From contig JAMPCA010000005.1 in assembly GCA_023666425.1 (NCBI GenBank), positions 53,602 to 117,601 on the forward strand: a DNA stretch of 64,000 nt, given 5' to 3'. The translations under genes and the position numbers were made by a program. Below, piece after piece: positions 55,449-64,000 of this stretch; positions within the stretch are counted from its first letter, which is position 1, and every line of letters begins with the position of its first letter. Source of the DNA: Muribaculaceae bacterium. Lineage in GTDB: Bacteria; Bacillota; Clostridia; Lachnospirales; Lachnospiraceae. The notes under the pieces were generated by a model. That model was not told where the DNA came from, did no database searches, and saw only the letters and a list, made by a program, of their open reading frames with translations.

Positions 55449-55572
55449 GTGGAAAACCATTGCAAATCCGCCTGTGCAACGGAAAGTAGCATGAAAAAAT
55501 CCGGATGTATACAACTGTTGGTGGCGCAGCGTGACCCATTTTATTATTGTGGGCAGGTAAGGAGGTTGTATT

Positions 55573-56334
55573 ATGGACAGACAAATAGTCATATCGGCAA
55601 AGCATTTGAAAAAAGCCTTTGGCAGGGGCGAAAGTATTCAGGAGATTTATACCGACCTGAATATTGATATTTATAAGGGGGACTTTACTGTCATCATGGG
55701 TTCCTCGGGCGCAGGAAAGTCTACCCTGATGTATTCCCTCTCGGGGATGGACAAACCGGACGGCGGGGAAATCGACTTTGACGGGACGGACATCACGAAG
55801 CTGAGCAATGACAAGTTAGCTGTGTTCCGGCGCAGGCAGTGTGGATTCGTGTTCCAGCAGATCTATTTGATTGACAAGATGAATCTTATGGATAATGTCG
55901 TCGCGGCGGGCGTACTGACAAGCAAAGACAGAGAGGATATTAAAAAACGTGCAGGGGAGCTGTTTTCCATGGTAAATATCCCTGAAAAAACATGGAAAAA
56001 AACATCTTCCCAGATTTCCGGGGGCGAGGCACAACGGGCGGGAATTGTCCGGGCCGTGATCAACAGTCCGAACGTACTTTTTGCCGACGAGCCGACCGGC
56101 GCGCTCAATTCGGCCAATTCAGAGGCTGTCCTTGATGTTTTTACGTCGCTTCACAATAAGGGACAGAGCATTGTCATGGTTACGCATGACAAAAAATCAG
56201 CCCTGCGGGGAAACCGCATCCTCTACATCAAAGATGGAAAAATTTACGGTGAGTGTGACCTGGGAAAATTCGAGCAGGGAAGTGCCGAAAGAACAAAAAA
56301 GTTCGATAAATTCATCGACGAAATGGGGTGGTAA
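55573..56334 (+). CDS. ABC transporter ATP-binding protein (MacB/BceA-like)
   Basis: A 253-aa ATPase of the lipoprotein/peptide exporter group. Walker A GSSGAGKST, Q-loop VFQQIYL, signature SGGEAQR, Walker B VLFADEPTGALNS, H-loop VTHD. AAGGAGG precedes the ATG. It overlaps or abuts the permease start, and an XRE regulator gene closes the unit. Related systems export or sense antimicrobial peptides; that role is inference here. Confidence 0.93.
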   Translation: MDRQIVISAKHLKKAFGRGESIQEIYTDLNIDIYKGDFTVIMGSSGAGKSTLMYSLSGMDKPDGGEIDFDGTDITKLSNDKLAVFRRRQCGFVFQQIYLIDKMNLMDNVVAAGVLTSKDREDIKKRAGELFSMVNIPEKTWKKTSSQISGGEAQRAGIVRAVINSPNVLFADEPTGALNSANSEAVLDVFTSLHNKGQSIVMVTHDKKSALRGNRILYIKDGKIYGECDLGKFEQGSAERTKKFDKFIDEMGW

Positions 56335-56336
56335 TA

Positions 56337-58571
56337 TTGAAAAAATTATCTACGCTTATCTGGCACAATCTGCGTAAAGCAAAGGGGCAGTTTCTATCCT
56401 TTGGAGTGTTTATCTGCCTGACCGCATGCATTACAAATATTGCCCTCGTGCTTTCCTTTCAGACCTTTCACGCTTATGACAGACTGTTTGATGAGCTTGA
56501 CACAGCGGACATCAATTTTATCATTCCACAGATGCAGGATCAGGAAACTTTGTCCGCGGAAGTGGAAGCGCTTGACGGGGTATCCTTTGTTGAAAAGCAT
56601 GAGGGAGTATTTACTCCGCTCACTGTCCGTGAATTTGCAGGCTCTGATTTTGACATGAATACGGTTTTTTACAATCTGGATGAGAAAAGAACGCTGAACC
56701 GGTCTGAGCTTACAGAATATTCCGAAAAGAGCGCCAGCGCTGTTTATATTCCCATGTATATGAAGGAACTTGGCGGGTTTGCGGAAGGGGGCAGTATTGC
56801 TTATTCCATAGACGGTGAGGAGCATATCTATGATATTGGCGGAACCGTTTTGGAAATGCAGTATGGAAATTACGGCACCGGAATGATCGGCGGATATTTC
56901 CCGGAAGCTGTTTATGAGGAGTTTGCGCGCGAATACAGCGACCATACCATTGCGGAATACTCCATAAAAACAAGCGGCGGCGCAGATCTGGGTAAAATCA
57001 AAAACACAATATCGGAAAGTTTGAGAGAAAAGGGGATTGCGCTGTTAAATATCAATGACAGGGCCACCGCAAAGCAGACCAGAACCATGGTCTGTACCCT
57101 GCTGATCGTGATATTTCTGGCACTGGCCGCAATCATACTTGTCGTGAGTATTTTCCTCAGTAACTTTCGGATACGGAGTGCCATCGAGGATGAGCTGGCG
57201 CAGATGGGGGTATTAAAAGCAATCGGTTACACCAGCCATATGATCATCGCTTCGACCGTTACGCCCTACCTGCTTACCGGCATTATTTCCACAGTCATTG
57301 GAATCGCATTGTCTTATGCAGTCCTGCCTTTCGTGGCGGGCGTTCTGGCAGTCCAGTCAGGCTTTTCCTATACGCCTGTTTTTGACGGAATGGCTCTGCT
57401 TATGGTAATATTTGTGCTGGCTTTTGCAATCCTGCTTTTTTCCTATATTTCAGCAGGAAAAATACATAGGTTAGAGCCGATCAATGCCATACGGGGCGAC
57501 TCCGGAGCGGAATCGGCCGGACAAAATGTCTTATTATTTATTGTCGCGTCTGGGATCATGGTGCTGTTGTCCTTCGCGGGAACGCTCCTGTATAATGTAA
57601 CGGTGCGGCCGGACAATTTTATGAATACACTTTCGGAGGAATCGCCGTCTGTTATTTTTACAGCAGAGGATGGAAAAATGGAGGAGCTTGGAGAGCTTTT
57701 AAAAGACGACGGCAGGGTAAAGCTTTTTCTGGAATATGCCTCTGTACCGGTGAGTTATACAGATGGAAGCCTGACCGCTTTTGTCTGTGAGGATTTCTCG
57801 AAGGCAACAAATGATATATGCTATGAAGGCAGCAGTCCGGTGCAGGATAATGAGATTGCAGTGGGGAACGCGCTTTCGGACAATTATCCGATTGGAGAGG
57901 AAATAGAGCTGACCGTCGGCTCTGAATCCGCCACTTATACGGTAACCGGTTATATTCAAAGCGTGAATAACGCCGGGACGGTATGTCAGCTGACGGACAA
58001 AGGATACGAACGGATTGGCGAAAAAACAAATACGGTCAATGTCTATCTGCATGAGAAAAACGCCGGGGCGTTTATCAGTGAGTATGAGGACAAGTACGGC
58101 TCCGTCATTCAGGCGTCTGTAAATTATGAACAGATGAGTGAAAATGGGAGAAGAATGTATACGGGTATTGTTTCAGTCATTGCGGTTGTCCTCTTTGTAA
58201 TTTCTGTTTTCATGGTTCTGCTCGTGCTGTATGTCATTATAAACTCCATGATCAGCAGGCGCAGGCAGGAATTTGGCATATACAAGGCCGTTGGATACAC
58301 AAACAGACAGCTGACGGTTAAGACAGCGCTTTCATTTGTACCCGTGGTAGCCGTGGCGTCAGTCATTTCGGCAGTAGCCGGGCTGTGGTATCTCCCCGCC
58401 GTCAACCGCACCATTTTTTCGATGATCGGGGCATTAAAAAATCATTTTGAAGTATCGGTCTGGATTTTGCTTGCACTTGCTGCCGGGTTCACGCTGGTGG
58501 CATTTGGGATTGGCATACTTCTCTCGGCGCCGATCAAAAAAATCACCGCATATTCACTGTTAAAGGAGTAA
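56337..58571 (+). CDS. FtsX-type ABC transporter permease
   Basis: A 744-aa permease with an N-terminal helix, a large extracellular domain (about 40-250), three helices around residues 255-375 (FtsX fold, with EDELAQMGVLKAIGYTSHMI), a second extracellular region (about 410-600), and four further helices with RRRQEFGIYKAVGYTNRQL. The start is taken as TTG at 56337 behind GGGGTGG; a GTG at 56328 is the alternative. It partners the ATPase just upstream. Confidence 0.9.
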   Translation: MKKLSTLIWHNLRKAKGQFLSFGVFICLTACITNIALVLSFQTFHAYDRLFDELDTADINFIIPQMQDQETLSAEVEALDGVSFVEKHEGVFTPLTVREFAGSDFDMNTVFYNLDEKRTLNRSELTEYSEKSASAVYIPMYMKELGGFAEGGSIAYSIDGEEHIYDIGGTVLEMQYGNYGTGMIGGYFPEAVYEEFAREYSDHTIAEYSIKTSGGADLGKIKNTISESLREKGIALLNINDRATAKQTRTMVCTLLIVIFLALAAIILVVSIFLSNFRIRSAIEDELAQMGVLKAIGYTSHMIIASTVTPYLLTGIISTVIGIALSYAVLPFVAGVLAVQSGFSYTPVFDGMALLMVIFVLAFAILLFSYISAGKIHRLEPINAIRGDSGAESAGQNVLLFIVASGIMVLLSFAGTLLYNVTVRPDNFMNTLSEESPSVIFTAEDGKMEELGELLKDDGRVKLFLEYASVPVSYTDGSLTAFVCEDFSKATNDICYEGSSPVQDNEIAVGNALSDNYPIGEEIELTVGSESATYTVTGYIQSVNNAGTVCQLTDKGYERIGEKTNTVNVYLHEKNAGAFISEYEDKYGSVIQASVNYEQMSENGRRMYTGIVSVIAVVLFVISVFMVLLVLYVIINSMISRRRQEFGIYKAVGYTNRQLTVKTALSFVPVVAVASVISAVAGLWYLPAVNRTIFSMIGALKNHFEVSVWILLALAAGFTLVAFGIGILLSAPIKKITAYSLLKE

Positions 58572-58596
58572 TGGAAAGACTCCGGAAAGGATTATT

Positions 58597-59472
58597 ATGA
58601 ATTTTTCAGAAAAAATAAAGGAAATACGAAAAAAGGAAGGAATCTCCCAGGAGCAGCTTGCTGAAAAAATCGGCGTTTCAAGGCAGGCGATCACGAAGTG
58701 GGAGACCGGAAAAGGCCTGCCGGATGTGGAAAACATGGTCATCATAGCAGAGATTTTTAAGACCACCATAGATGAGCTGCTTACGGATTCCGTCGCAAAG
58801 GCAGCCCCTGCAGCGGTATATACCAGTGAAACCATTTATGACATTGACTGTGAGAAGCATTTTGACATCCATATTGGCAGCGCCGCCGCCATCCGGCTGT
58901 CATCCGGCGATGATGAGAAGCTGCATATGAAGCTGTCCTCTGAAACACTGGAAAATATAGACTCCATCTTTAAAATAAAGCTGGACGAAAAGAAAAACAA
59001 GCTGGATGTGAATTGTATTAACAAGGATAAGCTAAGCCGTTATGAAGCGGAGGAGTCGCTGACGGTGGAGATTATTTTCCCGGATAAATATCTGGACGTC
59101 TGTGAAATTGCAGCCAGCGTGAAGCTTCTTGTGATCAACAATCTGCACCTGAACCGTTTGGAATATGACGGCGACGCCACGCAGGTACTGATCGCGGACA
59201 GCAGCGGAAGTCTGGAGTTTACCGCAAAGACAGACTATGACATCACCGTTGACAGAATTTCGGGGAAACTGGATATCAACCAGTGGAAGGCAAAAACCTT
59301 GCTTCATATCCCAGAGGAACAAATGGTGAATGTTATGAATAAGGGAAGAAAATGCAGGATTTACTATGCAAAAGAGGGAAAGGCAGCGGAGTGGGAAAAC
59401 GCCGCTGACAGCGAAAATGAAATCTGTGTTTCGGGAATCTTTTCGGAGCTGGTGGTGGATTTGACGAAATGA
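58597..59472 (+). CDS. XRE-family regulator with C-terminal adhesin-like (DUF4097) domain
   Basis: A 291-aa protein. Residues 5-60 are an XRE helix-turn-helix (IRKKEGISQEQLAEKIGVSRQAITKWETGKGLPD). Residues about 90-290 are beta-rich with regular strands (VNCINKDKL, LLVINNLHLNRLEYDG, LEFTAKTDYDITVDRISG), like DUF4097 repeats. It follows the ABC permease by 25 nt, so it probably controls that transporter. A clear terminator follows. Confidence 0.88.
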   Translation: MNFSEKIKEIRKKEGISQEQLAEKIGVSRQAITKWETGKGLPDVENMVIIAEIFKTTIDELLTDSVAKAAPAAVYTSETIYDIDCEKHFDIHIGSAAAIRLSSGDDEKLHMKLSSETLENIDSIFKIKLDEKKNKLDVNCINKDKLSRYEAEESLTVEIIFPDKYLDVCEIAASVKLLVINNLHLNRLEYDGDATQVLIADSSGSLEFTAKTDYDITVDRISGKLDINQWKAKTLLHIPEEQMVNVMNKGRKCRIYYAKEGKAAEWENAADSENEICVSGIFSELVVDLTK

Positions 59473-59476
59473 TACC

Positions 59477-59509
59477 ATGCATCCAGGCGTGAGCCTGGGT
59501 GCATTTTTT
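59477..59509 (+). terminator. Terminator of the ABC/XRE unit
   Basis: ATGCATCCAGGC (59477-59488) pairs with GCCTGGGTGCAT (59493-59504) around GTGA, followed by TTTTT. Confidence 0.92.
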
Positions 59510-59717
59510 AACGGCAGAAAGCTTCATATATTTTGTGCGTTCGATTCAGGCCATGGTAAACATGTAGCGCCGCTGGCTTTGTAATTGACACCTGATAGAT
59601 GCACCAGTATAATTATATACAGTACGGAAATAAGAGAAAAACATTTTTTGGGAGTATAGCGAAATTTGTTCCTATGCATCCATAAAAGTGGTTTGGAAAG
59701 AAAGAAGAGGTGCGGCT

Positions 59718-59826
59718 ATGAAGATTGCAGTTCGGTCTATGCGCACGGTGTAGATGAAAATGTCAAAAGGTTTATAAAGCTGCCGCTGCATTTGCAAAGA
59801 AGATTGTAGGAGAGAAGGGAATATAG
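59718..59826 (+). pseudogene. Relic of a flavodoxin gene
   Basis: Three flavodoxin-like pieces lie side by side in different frames: the N-terminus MKIAVR, a middle segment YAHGVDENVKRFIK, and the C-terminal KAAAAFAKKIVGE with a stop at 59824-59826. About two thirds of the usual gene is missing. A ribosome site (AAGAGGTGCGG) is still present. The stretch 59510-59717 shows no gene. Confidence 0.6.
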
Positions 59827-59828
59827 TT

Positions 59829-60146
59829 ATGCAGGCAATTATGGAGACGCTATTTGATATAATATATCTGATTCTGGTCATAACAGTTGGAATCAGGATG
59901 ATGCGTGGAAGCCGTGGAGAAAAACAATACGTTCTGTTTGGAATGATGGCGGTTATTCTTGGTACAGGAGACGCATTCCACCTTCTTCCCCGCGCCTACG
60001 CATTATGCACAATAGGGCTGGAAAATTTTGCGGCGGCGGTTCCTGTGATTGGAATGCTTATGATCCCAAAGACCTGCGCTTATGTGTGGATGGTACTGAT
60101 GGGATACTATGATATGAAAAGGAATCTTTACAGCAGAGAAAAATAA
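59829..60146 (+). CDS. Small membrane protein, possibly internally shortened
   Basis: A 105-aa protein with three hydrophobic helices (FDIIYLILVITVGIRMM; YVLFGMMAVILGTGDAFHLLPRAYAL; CAYVWMVLMGYYDM). The first 70 residues resemble the beginning, and the last 30 the end, of longer membrane proteins I have seen in related clostridia, which would imply an in-frame internal deletion; this is from memory and uncertain. GAGAGAAGGGA precedes the ATG. It directly follows the flavodoxin relic. Confidence 0.5.
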   Translation: MQAIMETLFDIIYLILVITVGIRMMRGSRGEKQYVLFGMMAVILGTGDAFHLLPRAYALCTIGLENFAAAVPVIGMLMIPKTCAYVWMVLMGYYDMKRNLYSREK

Positions 60147-60238
60147 AATGCGCAGGAGTCTGGATTTTTTCAGGTTTTCGCCTTTTTAAATATATGGGAC
60201 AGGAGATTTGCCATTGCAGCAAAGTTTTGGAGGCGTTT

Positions 60239-61069
60239 ATGCATGTTACGACATTATTTATATGGTTCATTTTATATAGTGCCCTGGGATGGGCGTTTGA
60301 AACAATATACAAGAGTGTGGTTGGCCTGAAATGGGATAACAGAGGGATGCTGCTTGGCCCATACTGTCCAATTTATGGGATTGGGGCGGTACTCGATATT
60401 CTGTTTTGTGGTGGTTTGTCAAAGAGTGCCGTTTTTTTTATCTGTATGTTTGGTTCGGCAATTCTGGAATACATCACCTCTTATGCAACAGAGCGCTTGT
60501 TTCATGCTGTCTGGTGGGATTACAGCAGGATCCCTTTCAATATTAACGGGCGTGTCTGCCTGCCCTGCTCAATTGGATTTGGGGCGGCAGGACTGATTGT
60601 TTTGTATGGAATCCATCCTTATATGGCAGGCCTGACAAATGCCATCCCGCTCTGCTGGCAGGAGGTAATTGCGCTGGTTTTTATGGCGGTTTTTTCGGCA
60701 GACTGCATGTTGACGCTGGATTCTCTGGTTGCCCTGAATCTTAAAATGGAAACGACCATAAAGGCAATTGACTCACATATTTCGGAAAAATATGATGCCT
60801 TCATTGAAAATACAAGACATAATATTTCAGAGAGCCTGGATTCTCTGAAAGAAAAAATTCCCCTGGAGGAATTTCGCGAGCGCAGAATGTGGGAGGAATT
60901 GAAGAAGACGCTCTCCACGATGAGCTGGATGCAGACAAGGGCGCTTCGGTCTTCGGTGTCTTTCCGGCGGGAAAAGTACAGTGAGCTTGGAAATAAGATG
61001 AAGCATACACTGTTATTCCGCAAGAAAAAAGGGAATTCCGATACAGAGGAGAGTGAGACGGAAGTATGA
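60239..61069 (+). CDS. CmpB-type membrane protein (PF06541-like)
   Basis: A 276-aa protein. Five or six membrane helices (residues 1-180) include WFILYSALGWAFETIYKSV, NRGMLLGPYCPIYGIGAVL and WWDYSRIPFNINGRVCLPCSIGFG, matching the family annotated as putative ABC-transporter permease CmpB. The C-terminal 100 residues are helical and charged. TTGGAGG is 5 nt from the ATG at 60239; one at 60194 is less likely. The stop overlaps the HD gene (ATGA). Function unproven. Confidence 0.75.
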   Translation: MHVTTLFIWFILYSALGWAFETIYKSVVGLKWDNRGMLLGPYCPIYGIGAVLDILFCGGLSKSAVFFICMFGSAILEYITSYATERLFHAVWWDYSRIPFNINGRVCLPCSIGFGAAGLIVLYGIHPYMAGLTNAIPLCWQEVIALVFMAVFSADCMLTLDSLVALNLKMETTIKAIDSHISEKYDAFIENTRHNISESLDSLKEKIPLEEFRERRMWEELKKTLSTMSWMQTRALRSSVSFRREKYSELGNKMKHTLLFRKKKGNSDTEESETEV

Positions 61070-61539
61070 AATTAACGAGTCAGGAACTATCTGAAATTGG
61101 GGGCTTTCTTTCCGGTCTGGATTCGACGCAGGAGGCTGAATGGATGAAAAAATGTATCCAGCATGGTCAGATTTCAACATATGACCATGTAATGAGCGTG
61201 GTTCATCTAAGCTTTTACTTAAACCGCCGCTTCCATCTGGGAGCAGCGGAGTCTGAATTAGTGAGAGGCGCTTTCCTCCACGATTTTTATCTGTATGACT
61301 GGCATGAGAACGGGTATTTTGGACGGCTGCACGGATATCATCATCCGGCGATTGCATTAAAAAATGCGTTGCAGCGTTATGAGCTTACCCCGGTGGAACA
61401 AAATATTATAAAAAGCCATATGTGGCCCCTGACATTATTTTCTGTCCCCCGCTACAGGGCTTCTGTTATCGTGTGTCTGGCAGATAAAATCTGTTCCGCC
61501 TATGAGGTTGTAGTACGGAAAAGGCCTTTGCAATGCTGA
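61066..61539 (+). CDS. HD-domain hydrolase
   Basis: A 157-aa HD-superfamily protein with the metal-binding set THDH-like His at YDHVMSVVHLS, FLHDFYLYDW, and YHHPAIAL. Such small HD proteins act as phosphohydrolases on nucleotides or phosphate esters; the substrate is unknown. It overlaps the CmpB-like gene by 4 nt and is co-translated. Confidence 0.8.
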   Translation: MKLTSQELSEIGGFLSGLDSTQEAEWMKKCIQHGQISTYDHVMSVVHLSFYLNRRFHLGAAESELVRGAFLHDFYLYDWHENGYFGRLHGYHHPAIALKNALQRYELTPVEQNIIKSHMWPLTLFSVPRYRASVIVCLADKICSAYEVVVRKRPLQC

Positions 61540-61545
61540 CAAAAG

Positions 61546-61573
61546 TTAAAGACTTGTTAAGAATTTTTATGCT
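61546..61573 (+). promoter_or_regulatory. Possible promoter and direct-repeat operator
   Basis: TTAAAGA (61546-61552) and TTAAGAA (61557-61563) are direct repeats one helical turn apart (11 nt), typical of OmpR-type regulator sites. TATGCT at 61568-61573 could be a -10 box for the permease gene that starts at 61621. Confidence 0.35.
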
Positions 61574-61620
61574 ATGCTCAGAACATGGGAAAATAAAACA
61601 CAGGAAAAGAGGTATACACT

Positions 61621-63975
61621 ATGTTCTGGAGGATATTGAAAAAAGACCTGAAACGCAAAAAGACCATGAATATCATTCTGTTTTTGTTTGTCATTTTATG
61701 CTCCATGTTTGCAGCGGCGGCGCTAAACAACATTATCGCCGTGACCGGCGATATTGAGCATTATTTTGACGCGGCGGGTGTTCCCGACATCACCGTGCAG
61801 ATGCTGAACAGCGGGGAAAATGATCTTGAGGAAAAGATTGGCAAGCTTGATTCCGTTAAGGAGATAAAGACAGAGCATTGGCTGTGTGTATTAAGCTCAA
61901 AGTATTTCAGGCACAACGGAAAGGAACTTGATAATTTCACGAATTTCGCCAGTCTTATTTCCGATGGTGAAATGGCGATCAACTATTTCGATGAGAACAA
62001 TAACATCATCGAAAGTGTGGATAAGGGCTGCTTTTATGCCAACGCTCCTTTTTTACAGGGCATGGATATCAAAGAGGGTGACGAGGTGGAGCTTACTGTC
62101 GGTAACAGCCATCTCACGTTTCGGTTTATGGGGCGATTCAAGGGTGCGCTGTTCAATTCGGGAAATGCATATTCCCCGTATCTTATCATAAACTCTGCTG
62201 ACTATGACTATCTTGACAAGGAGGAAGCCGCTCATATAATGAATAACAAGCAGCTTTATGTTAATGCATCAGAAGTTGATGAAATAAGGGAACTTGCAGA
62301 AAACTATGATGGTGTATATGTCAATACACGGGAAGAAAATAAGAGTATTTATCTCTATGATATGCTTGCTGCGTATATTTTAATGATGATCAGTATCGTG
62401 CTGATGTTCACAGCCTTTGTGATGCTGCGTTTCACAATAGGCTTTACAATCAGTGAGGAATTTCGTGAGATTGGTGTAATGAAGGCAGTAGGTATCGGGG
62501 ACGGCAGTATAAGAAGCCTGTATATCGTCAAATATCTTGCCATTGCCGTGGTCGGTACACTGATCGGATATTTCTGTTCTGTCCCTCTCGGCGATATGAT
62601 GATGGAAACGGTATCGGGAAATATGGTTTTCGGCAGCGAAAACGGCGCTTTTATGGGGCTTTTAAGCTCTGTGGCGGTTGTTATCATTATCCTGTTGTTC
62701 TGCTACGGCTGCACACGCAGCGTAAATAAACTATCGCCAATTGACGCAGTAAGAAACGGTCAGACGGGCGAGCGCTTCCGCAGAAGGAGCCTCTTGCACT
62801 TAGGTCGCTCGAAGCTGTCACAGGCTGCATTTTTCTCGGTCAATGATGTAATCAGTTCGCCGAAGCAGTTTTCTATCATAATCCTTGTGTTCGCGCTCTG
62901 CATATTGTTGATGACGATTATGTCAAATTTTGCATTGACACTCAAAAGTGAAAAGATACGGCGTTTCTTTAATATACCCTCAAGTGAAGCGCATATCATG
63001 GATAGCGAAATGTTTGGAGACGTCTTCGTAGACCAGAGTACGCATAAGCAGGTCATTGCAGATACCGAAAAGCTTCTTGCCGATAATGGAATGCCTGGTA
63101 AATGCACAATAACGATGGGCACACAGTTTAAAACGTTGCACAAAGACAAAACAGCAAATATCCTTTTCAACGTCATGAAGGGCGAGACAAATGACACGCT
63201 CTATGCAGATGAGGGCAGCGCTCCGCGCAAGACGGACGAGATTGCCGTAACGACAAGCACCTTAGATGACTTAGATGCAGAGATTGGCGACAGGGTAACG
63301 GCAGTAATCGGTGATAAAGAGTACGAGTTTATCATCACGGGAACATACTCCTCTTTCATCGGTCACGCAGCATTTCTATATAAAGATTTTGACCTTGGGA
63401 ATCTGCCGCTAAACAATATAAGTGGAGTGCAGATACACTTTGACGACAATCCTGACAAGGCGCAGATAGACAAAAATATTGAAAAACTTAAAAGTCTGCT
63501 GGACACCGACAAGGTGTATTCGACCTCGGACCTCATCAATAGGACTACGGAAATGTCCGATACGCTGAATACAATCAAACAGATGATGATGCTCATTACT
63601 GTGATTGTGACGGCATTGATTGTCATACTCATGGAGCGCTCATTCATCTCTAAGGAAAAGAGCGAGATTGCACTGATGAAAGCGGTGGGGATTCCTGACA
63701 GCAGCATTGTTGCACAGCATACACTGCGGTTTGTGATCGTAGCAATTATTGCCTGCATCGTTTCTTCGGCGGCGCTTATGCCAATCAGCAACGTAATGAT
63801 GAATTGGGTATGTAATATGATTGGCGATATATCAGGCATGGAATGCAATTTTAATCCGCTGGAAATATTTGTGCTCTGTCCGGCAATTCTCATCGGCGTG
63901 ACCGTCATCGGTTCATTTCTGACAGCGCTTTATACAAAAACAATCAAGGCTTCCGATACGGCAAGCATAGAATAG
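61621..63975 (+). CDS. FtsX-type ABC transporter permease (second system)
   Basis: A 784-aa permease with an N-terminal helix, a large extracellular domain, a first FtsX block around residues 245-385 (SEEFREIGVMKAVGIGDGSI) and a second near the C-terminus (SKEKSEIALMKAVGIPDSSI), so it is a two-domain MacB-like permease. AAAGAGG precedes the ATG. A new gene begins 12 nt after the stop; the ATP-binding subunit is expected there. Base composition is AT-richer than the core. Confidence 0.9.
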   Translation: MFWRILKKDLKRKKTMNIILFLFVILCSMFAAAALNNIIAVTGDIEHYFDAAGVPDITVQMLNSGENDLEEKIGKLDSVKEIKTEHWLCVLSSKYFRHNGKELDNFTNFASLISDGEMAINYFDENNNIIESVDKGCFYANAPFLQGMDIKEGDEVELTVGNSHLTFRFMGRFKGALFNSGNAYSPYLIINSADYDYLDKEEAAHIMNNKQLYVNASEVDEIRELAENYDGVYVNTREENKSIYLYDMLAAYILMMISIVLMFTAFVMLRFTIGFTISEEFREIGVMKAVGIGDGSIRSLYIVKYLAIAVVGTLIGYFCSVPLGDMMMETVSGNMVFGSENGAFMGLLSSVAVVIIILLFCYGCTRSVNKLSPIDAVRNGQTGERFRRRSLLHLGRSKLSQAAFFSVNDVISSPKQFSIIILVFALCILLMTIMSNFALTLKSEKIRRFFNIPSSEAHIMDSEMFGDVFVDQSTHKQVIADTEKLLADNGMPGKCTITMGTQFKTLHKDKTANILFNVMKGETNDTLYADEGSAPRKTDEIAVTTSTLDDLDAEIGDRVTAVIGDKEYEFIITGTYSSFIGHAAFLYKDFDLGNLPLNNISGVQIHFDDNPDKAQIDKNIEKLKSLLDTDKVYSTSDLINRTTEMSDTLNTIKQMMMLITVIVTALIVILMERSFISKEKSEIALMKAVGIPDSSIVAQHTLRFVIVAIIACIVSSAALMPISNVMMNWVCNMIGDISGMECNFNPLEIFVLCPAILIGVTVIGSFLTALYTKTIKASDTASIE

Positions 63976-63987
63976 GAGGAAAACATA

Positions 63988-64000
63988 ATGAATAATACGG
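63988..64000 (+). CDS. First codons of the next gene, cut by the window edge
   Basis: ATG AAT AAT ACG preceded by AGGAGG at 9 nt. Its position suggests the ATP-binding subunit of the second transporter, but nothing in the four codons shows it. Confidence 0.4.

Noticed and set aside
55460..55479. TTGCA-N10-TGCAA inverted repeat as operator of the ABC unit
   Set aside because: Only one imperfectly placed copy, no matching promoter; kept as a remark only.

Overview
The window reads as a chromosomal segment of a spore-forming, anaerobic gut Firmicute, most likely a Lachnospiraceae member (Clostridia). The grounds are the gene content: forespore spoVA genes, a secreted mannanase, a C-terminally anchored pullulanase, a class 1B PyrD with its PyrK partner, a lysine riboswitch on dapA, strong AGGAGG-type ribosome sites with some TTG and GTG starts, and a moderately GC-rich core. 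I see no rRNA, tRNA, CRISPR array or complete insertion sequence.

Layout. 0-9 kb: an AraC/GyrI regulator, a large secreted GH26 mannanase behind an array of repeated 10-mers, an MNT/HEPN toxin-antitoxin cassette bracketed by two copies of one hairpin, a HAD hydrolase and a PAS-GGDEF-EAL protein. 9-22 kb: spoVAC and a 63-residue partner, a domain-swapped GH3 beta-glucosidase, an AEC transporter, a large protein with a degenerate cyclic-nucleotide-binding domain, pullulanase, trmO, apt, then spoVAD-spoVAE. The spoVA cluster is thus split by about 10.5 kb, and both parts carry sigma-G-like promoters. 21.7-23.2 kb: decayed yefM-yoeB and fic remnants followed by an intact Fic gene. 23.3-28.5 kb: a 1005-residue hybrid histidine kinase, a TTNG-repeat lipoprotein, and a PAP2 phosphatase overlapping a convergent AraC gene. 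28.8-36.6 kb: glycogen phosphorylase, a DUF4190-like protein, a TPR lipoprotein, hflX, and convergent typA with no gap, then a two-OB-fold SSB.

36.6-46.8 kb: a corrinoid adenosyltransferase, the lysine riboswitch, dapA-dapB, a papain-like secreted protease, and a tightly packed pyrC-pyrF-[diguanylate cyclase]-pyrK-pyrD run. 46.9-54 kb: asnB, a fused membrane/spermidine-synthase-like protein, a TtcA-like enzyme, two consecutive HD-GYP proteins and a CPBP protease. 54.5-64 kb: a more AT-rich accessory stretch with an LPD3-like orphan gene, an ABC transporter with its own XRE regulator, a flavodoxin relic, small membrane proteins, an HD hydrolase and a second FtsX-type permease, ending in the first codons of the next gene.

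Themes. Polysaccharide use: mannanase, GH3, pullulanase and glycogen phosphorylase. c-di-GMP turnover: one cyclase, one EAL protein with a degenerate GGDEF, and two HD-GYP proteins. Lysine/diaminopimelate and pyrimidine synthesis form two adjacent anabolic blocks. The most unusual points are the diguanylate cyclase translationally coupled inside the pyrimidine operon, the split spoVA locus, the terminator encoded in the last codons of hflX and typA, the operator-like array before the mannanase gene, and the toxin-antitoxin cassette between duplicated hairpins. I found no clearly new defence or mobile system.
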